In this document: positions 37,126 to 50,900 of the stretch, piece by piece
Position numbering within the stretch: the first letter of the stretch is position 1
Layout: every line of letters begins with the position of its first letter
Source: Lycorma delicatula
Lineage: Eukaryota > Arthropoda > Insecta > Hemiptera > Fulgoridae
DNA length: 64,000 bases
Direction: 5' to 3'
NCBI RefSeq assembly: GCF_047948215.1
Contig: NC_134455.1
Span: 164,716,575-164,780,574, forward strand
Position numbers and translations under genes: made by a program
Notes under the pieces: model-generated
Told to the model about the DNA's origin: nothing
Seen by the model: only the letters and a program-made list of their open reading frames with translations
The model's database searches: none

Positions 37126-40100
37126 AAAGACTCAATTAATTAAAATAGTTAATTTACTTAACAACCGATTTATTTTTTTTTTTTCAATATTTATAATTGG
37201 AAATTTTTTTTGGAAAATTTCCAATTTATATATATATACATGGTGATTTTTGTTTGTGGCTCACACAAAACCCAAAGATACTAAATAAGTCAAACTAAAG
37301 CGTTTTTTAAAAAATATTTTTATTTTGCTGTAATTAAGAAGAAAATGAGAACATATTTCGTACTGGAGCATTTTTTTTGTATTTGAGTCTGAAATATGAA
37401 CTGTAGCATATAGCTCAGTATAACCAATATTACAATCAGTTAACAACATGAGATTAAAAATAATTTCAGATACCATCTTGTATAGTTTTGCCTTACTAAA
37501 TTCGTTAAATAGCATGACGTTTTGAATGCAAATGAATAATTTTAATGTATACAGTTTGTTCGTATTAAAAATGGTAAAATCAGTAAACTTTTAGTTAATA
37601 AGTTTATTAGTTAATAAGTTAACTTTTATTTTAATTAAAAATATAAAGAAATATTTTAATTTCAAATAGACCTATTAATTTTTCATTAAGACTATTATTA
37701 AATCATTAAAAATTGCTTGTATCTGAAAATATGTTGAAAAATTATTCCTAAGTTTTTTTTAGTTTTAATATAATAAAAATAAAATTTTATTATCCTCCTC
37801 CCTAAGATACTTCTTATTTTTTGTAAAATCACTAAGAAGTACATGCAATATTTTTTATAAAGCATATAGAATTAAACTTCTTGTAGAAATGTATTAATTA
37901 TATTTAAATGTTTAAAAGCATTAGTTATTCATTCTACCGAATTGCCTATTTTACACAGTTCGATTTTTATATTAAAATAAGTTAATTGACAGAAATTATT
38001 AATGGATTCAAATTTAAAATTAATAAAAAAACGTGGTGGCTATCATACTTGTATATATAAAAATAGGTATGTATTATAATTTTACATTGTTTGAAATTAA
38101 TCTTTAAGTCTGTAAGTCAAGAAGGTAGGTTATTATCAATTATATTTAGTTTTTGAAATTTTCATAAAAGTAGAATTAAAAAAATGTTATATTTCAGATT
38201 TTTTCTTATAATAATAAAGATTTGTATTTTACATAAAATTAGCCAATACATCACTTAAATTATTATTTTTCGCTGAAAAATCAAACATTATTCAAAGTAT
38301 TTACACACAGGTACTAAATTTTACTTGGTCCATACATAGTCTGCAATGAATTATATATAAATAATTCTGTGGTTGATTAAATATATCATAATTTTTATAT
38401 GTAATAATATTTTTTTATTCTAAATGTAATAAACTTTAATTTATTAAATTTGTTTGTTTGTCCATGTTCAAATCTAAACTATGATGCATATTTTAAATTA
38501 TATAGGTAGAATTAAAGGATAAATGAGCATAACTGTTAAGCTTAGCTTTCTTTGGAAATTGAACCCATGATTCAAATTATTATAACAAATATGTCTATTA
38601 AATATATAATATTATTAACATTTTAATAATATAATATGATTTATAGAATTTTTTTCTTCAAAACATCATTATGACTCAGTATTTGGTCATTATCAGGTCA
38701 TTAGTCAGTATTTGTTATAAGCTCATTAATTTTGTATGTAGAATTTTGTCTGGTTAATGCAGCTGTCATTTTGTTAATCCTTACAATCTAGACCTACGTA
38801 TTACATTAGTGCTGTTTTGACTCTGTTTACCAGCTGGTGGTAACAGTGATAATCATGGCAATCAATAAACTTGTGGGTTCGAAACTTGTTTACTTACATA
38901 GGTACCAGATTTTACTTATAAATCTATATAATAATTATCTAACTTGACAATTTTTGTATTTTATCATTTCACCTACAAAGTATCTGGAATAGTAATATTA
39001 TTTATTTAATATAAAACTGAATTTCTTTTTCCAGAATGATTTTAGGTAGTTCAAATATAAATGGATACTGTTAATATCTTAATTTATTTACTTGTTAATG
39101 GAATATTATACTCTAAATACAGTTATGTAATGAATAAATTAAATACAGGTACCAAAATAAACACGATAATGAATTTTATATGGCGCTATGATGAAAGTGA
39201 TGCAAGTAGATATGTAAACTTGAATCTTCACACCAGAACTGGTTTGGCCTTGACCCTTGATTATAAAATATTTTCATCAGTCTACTGGATTTATTATCAT
39301 TATTATTTTTTTTTAATTTTATATTATTAATATATAAAACATTGTTAGTGGATTATTTATTACTACTTAAATATTTAAAGTCAATTCAAAAAAAAGAAGT
39401 ATCTGTTGAATTGCGACTTTTTCCAATGGACAAAGATGTGTTTGTTTTTAATTATAAAAATTTATATCGGTTGAATTTCAAAAGAATAATTTTCTTAAAA
39501 CAAATTTACATAATTAGATACATTTCAAATTTCAGAAAAAATATCTCTCTAACACTATAAATCAATAATAAACCAAGCCGACTAAATATAAAATAAAAAA
39601 TGTTACTTTTCTCAGACCTTTCTGTAGAGTGACTGATAATCTTACAAAGAGGAGATAAAGTAATTTTTTATATACTAATTTTTTGGGTATTATTTAAATT
39701 ACTATTCTGTTGAGTATCTTCTAAAGGGAAATGGAAAGAGCCTTCTTTCTGGTAGTAACTCTTGGGTAACTAAGGTTCATCACACCAACATTATCTATTT
39801 ACCTGTAGAATAGTTGATGGTAACAATGATGAGGATTAAACATTGTTAGATGTTTAAATATTATATATTAATATTAAACTAGATTTTACTAAATTAGCTT
39901 TAGTATTAGACTGTATGCTGGTTCATTTCAGTATTTAATGATTAAATAATAATGTTTTGTTAAAACCACTAGCAAAATTAATGAAAAAAAAATTACAAAA
40001 AAATTTGTGTTAAAAAAACTAATTTAATGAAAGTGGCTGATTGATTTGGTTTTGATCCTAATTTAACTTTTAGCCTGTGGTAGATTTAAAAAGATGTGCT

Positions 40101-41860
40101 GAGGAGCACTGTTCCCTATTTTACTAAAAATCTTTTTAATATCATTTTCTAGCTTGATCTTATTTCATTAAAAAAATGAATAAAAAATAATTTAATCTTA
40201 CTAAAATATTGAACAACTTTCTTTAAATCATTTTACATTTATCTACTTATTAGTCTTCTGTTGATGGTAGAGCGGGAGAAGCCTACAACACTGGCTGTTA
40301 TAGATATATAAAAAAATCTATGGAGGTAATAGTAATCAGAACATTAACTATGAAATAAAAGGAAATAGATAATTGTATAATTTTGATGGTAGGATTTTGT
40401 ATGGTGACAATGGTGGTAATATTGATAACAAATACTAGATAATATTTTTGAAGCTTTGAATGGTAGGAAACGGAGACACTTGCAGGATTAAAAGAAATTC
40501 CAATACCAAATTCAAGATAATAAAATTTTTCTCTAATTTCATCAAATCAGTATTTTTCAGACCACATTTATTTATTTTTCCCCAGCGGTTCACCAGAGCA
40601 GGTATATCTGTTTCACTTGGCTTATTTGTACATTTTTCTGTTTCCTTAACAGGTGGATCAATTATAAGTGGTTTTTACATGATAATTTGTCTTCTTTTAG
40701 AGAAGGGTCTTTAAAAAAAAAAAAAAATGTTCTCTAAATGTTTTTATATAGTTTGAGTATTAAAACATTTTTTGATTATTAAATTTTTTTATTTAAATAT
40801 TCAAAATATTCACATTAACTTGATGAGATTATTCTTTATTAATGCACCTGCTCTAATAAATTGGCTCTTCTTTATTCCAGCCAGTGGTTTTTTGTTTTTT
40901 CTATGGTTCTTTGTTTCTGAACCACTAGAAATTTTTTATGGTAAGCTTATTTTGATGACCATTGCTTCATACATAGATCTGTGTGCATCATGTGCATCAA
41001 ACATTTTTATATTTATTGTTAAGAGTTCATTTTGTTTCTGAACCATTAGAGATTTTTTATGGTAAGATTATTTTCTTAATTCCTAGTTAGAATCTACATA
41101 CAGTCTCCAATTTTCTCAAATTTTTATCAATATTCTAATACACCTTTAAAAATTAAATATAAAAAAGTAAAAATTAGCTTCTGGCTAATTTAACTTAATA
41201 TAATTAACTTAACTTTTATAACTTAATATTATTAAGTTATGCTACTGGTTAGCATAAAAATAATATATAACATATATAATATATAATAAAATAACAAAAT
41301 AATATATAATATATATATAAAAATAATATTATTATTAACTGCTACTGGTTTCCACATACTTGAGTACAATAAGAAGTTAAATGCTAAGATATCTCAAAGC
41401 ATTTATGTAAATAATAAATAGTAATAAGTACTATGCATTATTTATATGATCCATAAATTGACTCTGTTTTACCTGTATTTCATCAAAATGTATTGACACC
41501 GTATTTTTTATCTAGAAAATTCCAGGTTCAAATCCAATTAAGCTAAGCATTTCTTCTTGCAATTTTCCTTGAAAAACCTTTCTGAGATGATTGATGAATT
41601 AAAATCATATAAGAAAGATAAGTGACTTCTAAACATTGGCATCCTAAAGATTAGAGGTATTGATATTTCATAAGCTTATTAATTACGATTAAGAATTTGT
41701 GAAAGACATACCAAAAAAAATTTGCTTCCTTTAGTGTAAATATCTTAACACCTACCATACCGAGCAGTGGTGTATACAGGAGATAATAATTAGACATCTA
41801 ACAATATTAACAAAATGCTGATTTCACAATCTTTTTAATATTTGTTTCATATGTTTTCAG
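37126..41860 (+). other. AT-rich DNA, probable first intron of the lipocalin gene
   Basis: No coding exon was recognised. Open frames at 39061-39330, 39342-39560, 40460-40714 and 40772-41041 are AT-rich and lack motifs. AT-rich simple sequence lies at 41220-41340. A possible worn SINE B box (ggttcaaatcc) lies at 41524. The acceptor ttttcag ends at 41860, directly before the start codon. Confidence 0.5.
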
Positions 41861-41974
41861 ATGTATCAATTTCTACTTGTAATGGTGATGGGACTAGCTT
41901 TGGTGGGAGGACAAATTCCTAATTTGGGATGGTGTCCTGACTATGTTCCAATGGCAGATTTTGAAATGGATAAG
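41861..41974 (+). other. Lipocalin coding exon 1
   Basis: It encodes 38 whole codons: the signal peptide and N-terminal strand (GWCPDYVPMADFEMDK). The acceptor tttcag lies directly before ATG and the donor gtatgt follows at 41975. The 2458-nt intron after it holds a mariner relic (43170-44100). Confidence 0.95.
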
Positions 41975-44900
41975 GTATGTAAAATTAAAAAAACAGTAGT
42001 TATTACTGAATATTTACCTCTGATTATGATAAATAAAAAAAATTAGCTAATTTTTATGAAAGAAATGGTAGAAAAATGAGAACATTGATAAGATATATGG
42101 TGTAAAAGAAGAGAATATTAAGTTCAAAAAATTAAAACATGTTTTTTAAATAAAATTTTTTATAAAACATTCTGACTTCAAGTTTGTCTAATTATAGGGG
42201 GCAGACTGGAAATAATTTTTGAGGAGTAATGTGCTACTGGTTAAGTAACAGCACTTGACCATATTTTTATTACTACATCTCATTGTCTAAGATATATAAG
42301 GAGCATTTTTTTTTAAACTGTAATCTTTCTTTAAAAAATTAAAATCATAGTTTGGGATGGAATTAAATGAGTTCCAAATTAACTTCATAATATGTTTTTT
42401 ATGAATTAGAAAAATGCATTGTGTATTTGTGTGCCAACTATTACCTACCAACTTATTACATAACGCAAAAAACGTATTGTACAACTAAGTTTTAGTGTAA
42501 ACTGTAATTCACCATACTGCAGAAGTTTTCTTCTGAATTGAAAATTAAAATTTAAATATCTGTAAATTCATACTTATGGTCCAATCATAACCAAGTCTGT
42601 AATTTTAATCATTATCATTTACACCCTTCTAATTGAGTTAATTTTTTAGATTGTATGTCGACAAGAACATTTCCTGTAAAATTGACTGGCTGTGACAAAT
42701 TTATCTCTTCTTTTTATTTGTTCTGTGGTCAATAAATACTCTATAAAATAGGTACTACAAAATTTTATCAAAATGATAAAGAAAAATATGTTTGCACCAT
42801 TGGTATACGAAAATATTCCAAACTTATATGATTACTGCATGGCTATATCTATAGTGTTGCTCAACAAGCTAAATAGCTTAGTAAGTATGGATGGATATGA
42901 AATTGTATTACTTTGTGTGCTGGTCCAGGTGAATCAGTAATATTGGACTGCGGTAATAGTTTCTTCATATTTTCCCAGTAGATGGCTTTAGGATCAAGTA
43001 ACTCTGATAATATTAATCAATGTGTCAAAACTGTACACTTTTGAAAGGTGACATATTACTGAATATTTTTAGAAAGGTTATGATTACATTAACCTATTTA
43101 TTTAAAAATTATTGGGTCTTGAAATGAGAGAAAATAAAGAAGAAATTCAATATGTTTTGAGATTTTATTACTAAAAAACAGGAGAAGAATGCTGTTTAAA
43201 AATCTGTGATGTTTGTGAACATGATGCGGTATCAGTATGTGTGGCACAAAGCTGATTTAAGCTGTTTCCAATCTGGAAATTTTAATGTCAATAATGCACT
43301 TTGCTTTAGTTGGTCAATGACTGAAAAAGCTGATGAAATCATGGAAAAAACTGAGCAAAACTGGCACATTAGCGGTCAAGATATTAGTAGCAAACTACTA
43401 TCACTACTGTTTTTATCCACTATAAAACAGTATTAAATCATTTGAAGAAAGTTAGAAAAAACCTCAATTTTTTCTTTTACAACTTCTTTTTGTTTTCTTT
43501 CGTAAGCTTCACAAACAGTGAGAAAGCCAGGATTGACCCCAAAGAAAACTGATGCTGTGTGTGTGTGTGTGTGTGTGTGTGGGGGGGGGAGATTGGAAAG
43601 AAATTATTCACTATGAGCTGCAGGCACTCGGTCAAATGATTGATTTTGACCTCTACTGTCAATGACTGGAAAGATTACAACGAGCGATTGAGATAAAGCA
43701 ACCAGAATTGATTGATGAGAAAGATATTGTCTTCTATCATGACAACGCCAGGACCTCACACATTTTTGGTGACCTGTTTAAAATTCAGAGAGCTTGACTG
43801 GCTTGTTTTGATGCATTCACCATATAGTCCTGATCTTAAACATACAGACTACTGCAGAACTTTCACAGAACTTTAATACAAAACTTTCTATGAATAACAT
43901 AGAAAGTTAACTTTATAATGAAGTAAAATGTACTATATTTATAAGTAAATTTTTATACCATGTTAATGGTATATAAAGTTGGCTCAAAAGAGGCCTGTGA
44001 AAATCAATTATTCAAATTTTTTGTCCAGAAAACACAGAAGTTCTGTACAGTGATGGGATTATGATTTCACCTAAAAAATGGCAAAATCAAAAATAGGTGT
44101 TCAACTAGTAATCCAGCTAATTGCTTAAATAAACTTAATTTGAAATATAAAAAAAATTGTTTTACTTTTGCTTTAAAATATGAAGAAACGTTTTCCTCAA
44201 ACCCTTTATTTTAAAGATTACAGGTGCTGAATACTATCCCTAGCTGAAAAAATATTTTGTTATTTGAGTTCTCCTTAATAACAAATCCTTTCTTAAAAAT
44301 CTATAACTGTAACAAGCTGTAACTCATTATATAAATAAGGGATTCAAGTGCCTATGAGCCTTGAATCAACATAAACTGGTCAATCATATAAATACATGTA
44401 TATATAAAATAACAATTTACTTTTGTTAACAGTACCTTGGAACATGGTATGAACAAGAAAGATACTTTAGAGTAATGGAAGCTGGTAGCCGCTGTGTAAG
44501 AACAAATTATACCAAGGCAGTTGATGGAAGGATTTTAGTTGCTAGTGAAATAACAGGAAGATTGTAAGTGAGCTTATTTTTTTATGAACTAAAAATAAAT
44601 AAACATACTAAAATTTTAATATCATTTAGATGAATTGAAATTATATTTTGTCATAATATTTTAAATCATTCTTTGCAGAGGACATTCTTTGAAAAAACAT
44701 TCTTTTTATGTTGAAAGTAAAAAAGTGACGGATATACAATAATTTACCTTATTATCATAACCTGTTTTCTATTAAGACAGCTAACTCACTGATATAGAAT
44801 ATCTCTGCTAGATTCTTTTTTTTAATTATTTTTTTAATGATTTTATTCTCGACTTAATTTCACATCTGTCAATTCTAACCTTAGATGTTTTCTCCATCTT

Positions 44901-47900
44901 TTATTAACTTATGATGTATTGGTAGAGCTTGCTTTTAATTAATCTTCTTTTGTATATAACATGAATGGTACATGAATTACATGTTTGATTGTATAAAATG
45001 ATTGTCTTTTAATTTACTCTTCCGAAACTGTTTCATTTATTACTTTTATCTCCCCAGATGGGTTTTTCTACAGCTTATTTTAAATTTCTTAATTGTTACT
45101 TTTCTGTCTTTGGTTACACCTACTTTTTACACACATACTTCATAAAAACCAATTTGAGGTAATTATGAGACATTTCTTCAGGTTTAATTCCATTTTACTA
45201 CATGGCTAGTTTTTTAAAATATGTTTGTCTTTTTCCAACATTCAGTTGAAGTGCTTTTCAGAGACATCCATTGTTTTCTTGCTCTCTTCATTTCTGCATT
45301 TTAATGATGTTTTTATCAGCTTTTGTTATCATAATCTTTCCATAATTTTTCATTCCATAAAAAACCTGAGTAATTTTTGAGTAAGTTTTAAAAAAAAACA
45401 GTTTTTAAAAATAAGATTTTTAGAATTACAGGATCTCTGGATTTTTTTTCAACTACTATGGTCATTATTTAAAAAAAATCCAATAGCATGAACTAAAATT
45501 GCACCCTGTGTTATTAACTAAGGGAACCAGTTTGTTAAACATGGCTTTGGCCATTGTCATTACCTTTACAGCCTTCAATTTTTAGGATCTATTTTTTTAA
45601 ACATTCTATATATAATTCAGTTTAATGGAGAATACCCATTTAAAAATAATACTTTTGTCTCCATTTAATACATCTGAAACCAAAGATGGTAGCATCTCTA
45701 TTTCTTTTCATTCTAAATTTTCTCAATCTATTTCCAAATTTTTAATCTTCTTAGATTAAATTCCTTGAGTTTCTACTTCATATGTAAACATCTAATGAAT
45801 ACTCTATCCTTTTTCTTTTGACCTAATTTACTTTCAGCATTTCTTTAAACTTTGCTCTGCCACCTACTTTCAATCAAGTTTCTTGTTCATGTCAATGAAT
45901 TCTCATTTTCCTTTCTTTCCCTCTTTTTTTTAATAACCTTCAGTTGTTCACCATCATGTCCTGGATCACAGGGGTATCTTTGATAAGATTTATCTTTCCT
46001 AAACAGTATTTCTGAAATATTTTCTTCCATTTCGCTTATTTATTAATACAGTATGGAGGTGTAGACTTTCATTGCATGTTTAATCAGATTGATTTACTCA
46101 CAGATTGTTACTGAAAACAATAAATGCTGATTTACCACACAAACAAGTTTTTTTGAACTGGCTTGTAATTTTTTTTTTACAAATCCTTTCATAATTTCTA
46201 CTTTTAGTGTTGTAAAATGATTTGATTTTACAGTGCTTTGTTGAAGTCCTGTTTTTGTGTGTTTGTTCATTGTTGAAGATGAAAATATGCTTCTACTAAC
46301 ATAAAAATATGAATTTACTTATGCACTACTATTTTTATTCCATTTATTTTATAATTTTGTTTGAAAATATATTTGCTTTTATTATTATTTCTGCAGGCTT
46401 AATTTGTTATTATTTAAAAAAAAGTGTAATTAAAGAAATTTATGTCAAATTGTTAAAATTTAATCTTATCTTCACATTTGTAATATACATACTGTTATCT
46501 ATAGCATACATTTGTTTACTATATTGCATTTCATAGTTCTAGAACTTGATAGAATTTTTTTTAAAGAAAATGAAAGGAGTGTATATATTAAAAGTCAATT
46601 TTAAAGATATTAAAAACTACGCACTATTAAAAAATTTTGCTATTACTTTATGCAATCTTAAAAATATTTTTAAATTTATTGAGTTTAAAATATTTAACAC
46701 AATCTCAATATTTAATATCTTTTGCACATTTACAATAAAATTTTGTATTAATATTTACTTAAAAATACTCATACTAATATTACTTTTGCTAACTAATAAT
46801 AATAACAGATGAAACGGTTGTAATAATTAGTTATAAAAACCTTTAAATGTCTGTTTTTTGTACTTAATTGAAAATATTTCTTCAATTCCAGTTTATTTAG
46901 TTATTTTGTAGAAGTGAGCGTTTTGTGGTTAAGCTAAAGATATAAATCTTTTTCATATTCTTTAGATTCTATATATGATTCTATATATATTCTATATATG
47001 TTTTAGATTCTATATATGATTCTATATATGATTCTATATCATATTCTTATTATTATGTTTATTCTGCAGATTAAATTAACTTCAGACTGCTGAGCATGCA
47101 CAGATCCATTAACTCATGATCCACGGACAGTTTGAATTCTTAACCACAAAAATAACTAAAAATTTAACAATTAATCTTACTGGACAAAAAATTGAAACAT
47201 CCATAAATTGGATTAAATTTTTCAAACTGCTGGTAACCAGTAAATTCATGGTAAAAGATATTCATTGTATAAATCATTCTGAATTTTAATCAGTTCTATG
47301 TAGTTTTTTGTTTCTTTACTTATAAATAGATGTACTTTTTAAACTTTACTCTTTAAACATGTATGTTCAATAAGTTATCTTTCTTCCTCAAAATATTTTT
47401 AATAATAACAATACTATTATAATAAATAACATTAATGTTTTTATAATGTTAATGACGTGGAAAATTAAACAGTTTAAAAACAATAGTAATAGCTTTTCAA
47501 GTTAACATTTTCTTCTTGATTATTCATTATTTATTAAGAAAAATTGGTTATTAAATATATAAAAATATAGAAATTAAAATGAAATTAATACATCTAAGAA
47601 GATTATGAGTTATTTAACTTTCATTTCATGTTAACTCCAGCAATTAGCAAAATAACTGTTTTAGCAACAGCTGATTTTTATTGTTATCAGCTGTCAGAGT
47701 AATGAAAATAAAGTAATGTTATAATGCGAAAAATGGATTTATGTATTTATTTCACAAAGTATGTCAGATGTGTTTTGTGTGAGGGGTCAGTAGACTGTAG
47801 GGGGGCTGTTTGTTTGCAGGACGGGATTGAAGCGAGTCATTGAAGGAGAAATGTTGAAGGGGTCAGAACCAAGAATCAGCATCAAGTACCAGGTTCTCCC

Positions 47901-50900
47901 CTGTAAGTATCCAACAAAGTGAATTGTATTGTTTTTTTTCCAGGTCAGGCGTGAAACGAATTTTGGAAGGAGAGATTCGCCACCTGATCAAGGGAGCTGA
48001 GTCTCATATCAGCGTTAAGTATTCTACACTAACTTGTACGTGCTTTTCTTTCACAGATAATAACTAGCCATTCAGTATTTCAGTTTAACTTAGAACATTT
48101 TAAATTTTCTGCAAAAGAAATTTAACCACTGAAATGATAATGCTAAAAAAGTCATTCAGTGTTTTCCAGATGGTATTTAACCAAGGTTATAAGATGGAAA
48201 AATAGTTTTTATGAAGTTTAAGTACTTTAATTTTATTATCATGTTGGAATGTAGATTATGTAACTTCTTCAAAACAGCCTCTCTTAGCCTTTCTTAAGCA
48301 AGTTATTTATTAGACAGAATTCTTAATAAAAAAGGAAAAAGTTAATTATTATAAGTAAATGATCTTATTTTCTCAGTAACTGGAATAAAGTTTTCTAGAA
48401 AAATAAATTTGAAACATTTTTAAGGCTTCTAATTCAGTTATCTCCTTATCTAACTTAACAATTCTCAAAAATAATTATTTTTTCACTGAAAAGAGCTTAC
48501 TGTAATATTTTATTAAATAAATAATTCTCTTTATGAAAGGTTATCCTTGAATTCACTCTTTTCCTTTAATAACTCAAAATTCATACATGACTTTTCTATC
48601 AAATAACTCCATAAAAAGAGGAATTTAAAAACCAGCTGACTAAGTAGTTGACAGAAGTTCAATTATCAGCATTTGTTCTTTAGCAAAAATATCAATGTAT
48701 TTAAATAAATGTTAAAATGATATTTTGTTTTAATTTATCTTTTGCACAAGATATCTTGTTAAAAAAACATACTATGAAAAAATAATGGAAAATTTCCATA
48801 AATAAAGTCAACTGAATTTGTATGAAATTCTGGAGGGCTAAATCTCTTGTTCAACTTTTCTGAATTGGATAAATAGATACCAGCAATCCTTTTTGTACAG
48901 TAAATGTACTGTAGCTTATAGTATTCCTGAGTACCTTGATCAGTATATGTTAATTAGAACACAATAAAAGAATGATGGCTGGGATACATTACTGAGGAGC
49001 TAAAAAAAAGCATGAAAATTTAACTAGTCCAGCATAATTTGACTCGCCATGTGGAAAGGTCAAATACTAACTCTCATACAATGCCAACTTATATGAATTA
49101 ATCTAATACTATCAAAATAATAGAATTAAAAATTATTATACATCTACATCAGACTTTAGTCTCAATTGTCTAAAGAAGCAGTATAAGATTATGATTTGAA
49201 AATAATACTTCTTATGAACTAATTATATGAGCCACATATGACCCATACATCAAAATTTATTTAGCTTTGAAAATTATATAAACTTGCATTTTTTATACTT
49301 CTTTATTTGGTCATATGTTGTTGAGGTTGAGTTCCAAATACTGAAAATTATAATGTCTCAACTACAATAATTTCGGAGGTGACAATATCTTTTCATCACG
49401 AGGTAAATCCACTGTGATTGCGTGGATTATGCATGGACATCATATTTATCTGATTTAACATCGGATAAATATGATGTTTACATAGACAAGTTATAAAGTT
49501 GTCTATATAGAACTACATTAAAATGAAAGTTTTGTGAGTCTACCTCCTGTTGTTAGTTTTTTTTTTAATCTCCAGAACCATCATTAGGGATTACTTCTGA
49601 TGATGAGATGAATGATGATTTTTGTAGGGTGTGAAAATGCCATGCCTGACTGGGATTTGAACTTGGGACTTTCAGATGAAAGGCTGAGATACTACCACTC
49701 GCACCATGGAGGCCTGTTGTTTAAATTAATTATTATAGATAACAGAAGTTATTGCTACCATAAACGCTGACAAAATTCGTAGGATTTGGGTTCATATCAG
49801 TCGCAGATAGAATATATATGCTACAGTGTGTTCAGAAAGTTGCTGTGTAGTAAGCTTTAGAATTATGAATTGCATTCTGTTCTTTCAGCATTAGGTTGGT
49901 TACCCTGTGGGTTCATTTGGCGTTGCTCAGTAATAAACCAAGACATCAATTGTTGAGTTGTGATTGAACATGCTTCGATTTGTTTATCGGAATCAATAGT
50001 TGTGAGAAATGTAACGGTTTTTTTATTAGAGGAATGCATTCTTCTTGTTGAACATGTCTTTTGTGAAGGTAACAATTGTACTGATTTAGTGAAGCACAAG
50101 TTTTCTTAAAAGTTTCCAAATTCTCCTGTTCCTCCCGCAATGCACTTCAAACTTTTATCAAAGAATTTCAGGCAACAGGCTCTGTTGAAGATACTGATCG
50201 AAGTGGAAGACCAGCTAAACTAAAGAAACAGAAGCTGCTTGATTTTTTTTGGATGCTATGGCCGAAAATCCATCAAAGCCAATGCAAAATTTAGCAAAGC
50301 AGGAAGATATCGGACCAACTATTGCGCATAAAGTTGAAAGAAAAGAACTGAAACTTTTCCTCTACAAAGTAATGTGTGTTCAAGAACTGAAACCTACAGT
50401 TCATGCTAAAAAGTCAAAAGAGTAAATTATTGTCAATGATTTAAACGTTTTATTGACCAAAATTCCATAGGTATTCTTGACATTATGTTTTTTACAGATG
50501 AAGCATAGTTTCATCTGGGAGGATATATTAATTCACAAAATCCTTGATTGTGGTCGACAACTAACCCCTATGAATTACAAGAAAAATCTTTACATGAAGT
50601 AAAAATTGGAGTCTGTGTTGGTGTGAGTAGAATGCCCACTGTGGGTACAATCTTTTTTGAGAATACATTTAATAGTGATTGTTATTGTGCTGTTTTTACA
50701 AACTTCATTAATCAGTTAACTGAAGTGGAAATTAATTATGATTGGTTTCAACAATGTGAAGCCACAGCACTCACAACCAATAAATAGGTCAATGACTTTT
50801 TTATGAAATGTCTTTGGTGAATGAATCATTTCAATGTGTTTGTGGCTTGCACGATCACCTGATCTGACTTCCCCAGATTACTTTCTATGGGAGGCAACAA

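Noticed and set aside
41500..41600. A further SINE copy, from ggttcaaatcc
   Set aside because: Only a B-box-like word is present; head and tail do not match either family.
46309..46812. Two hydrophobic open frames as membrane proteins
   Set aside because: The composition is what AT-rich DNA gives by chance (Phe, Ile, Leu, Asn, Lys), they lie in a lipocalin intron, and no motif supports them.
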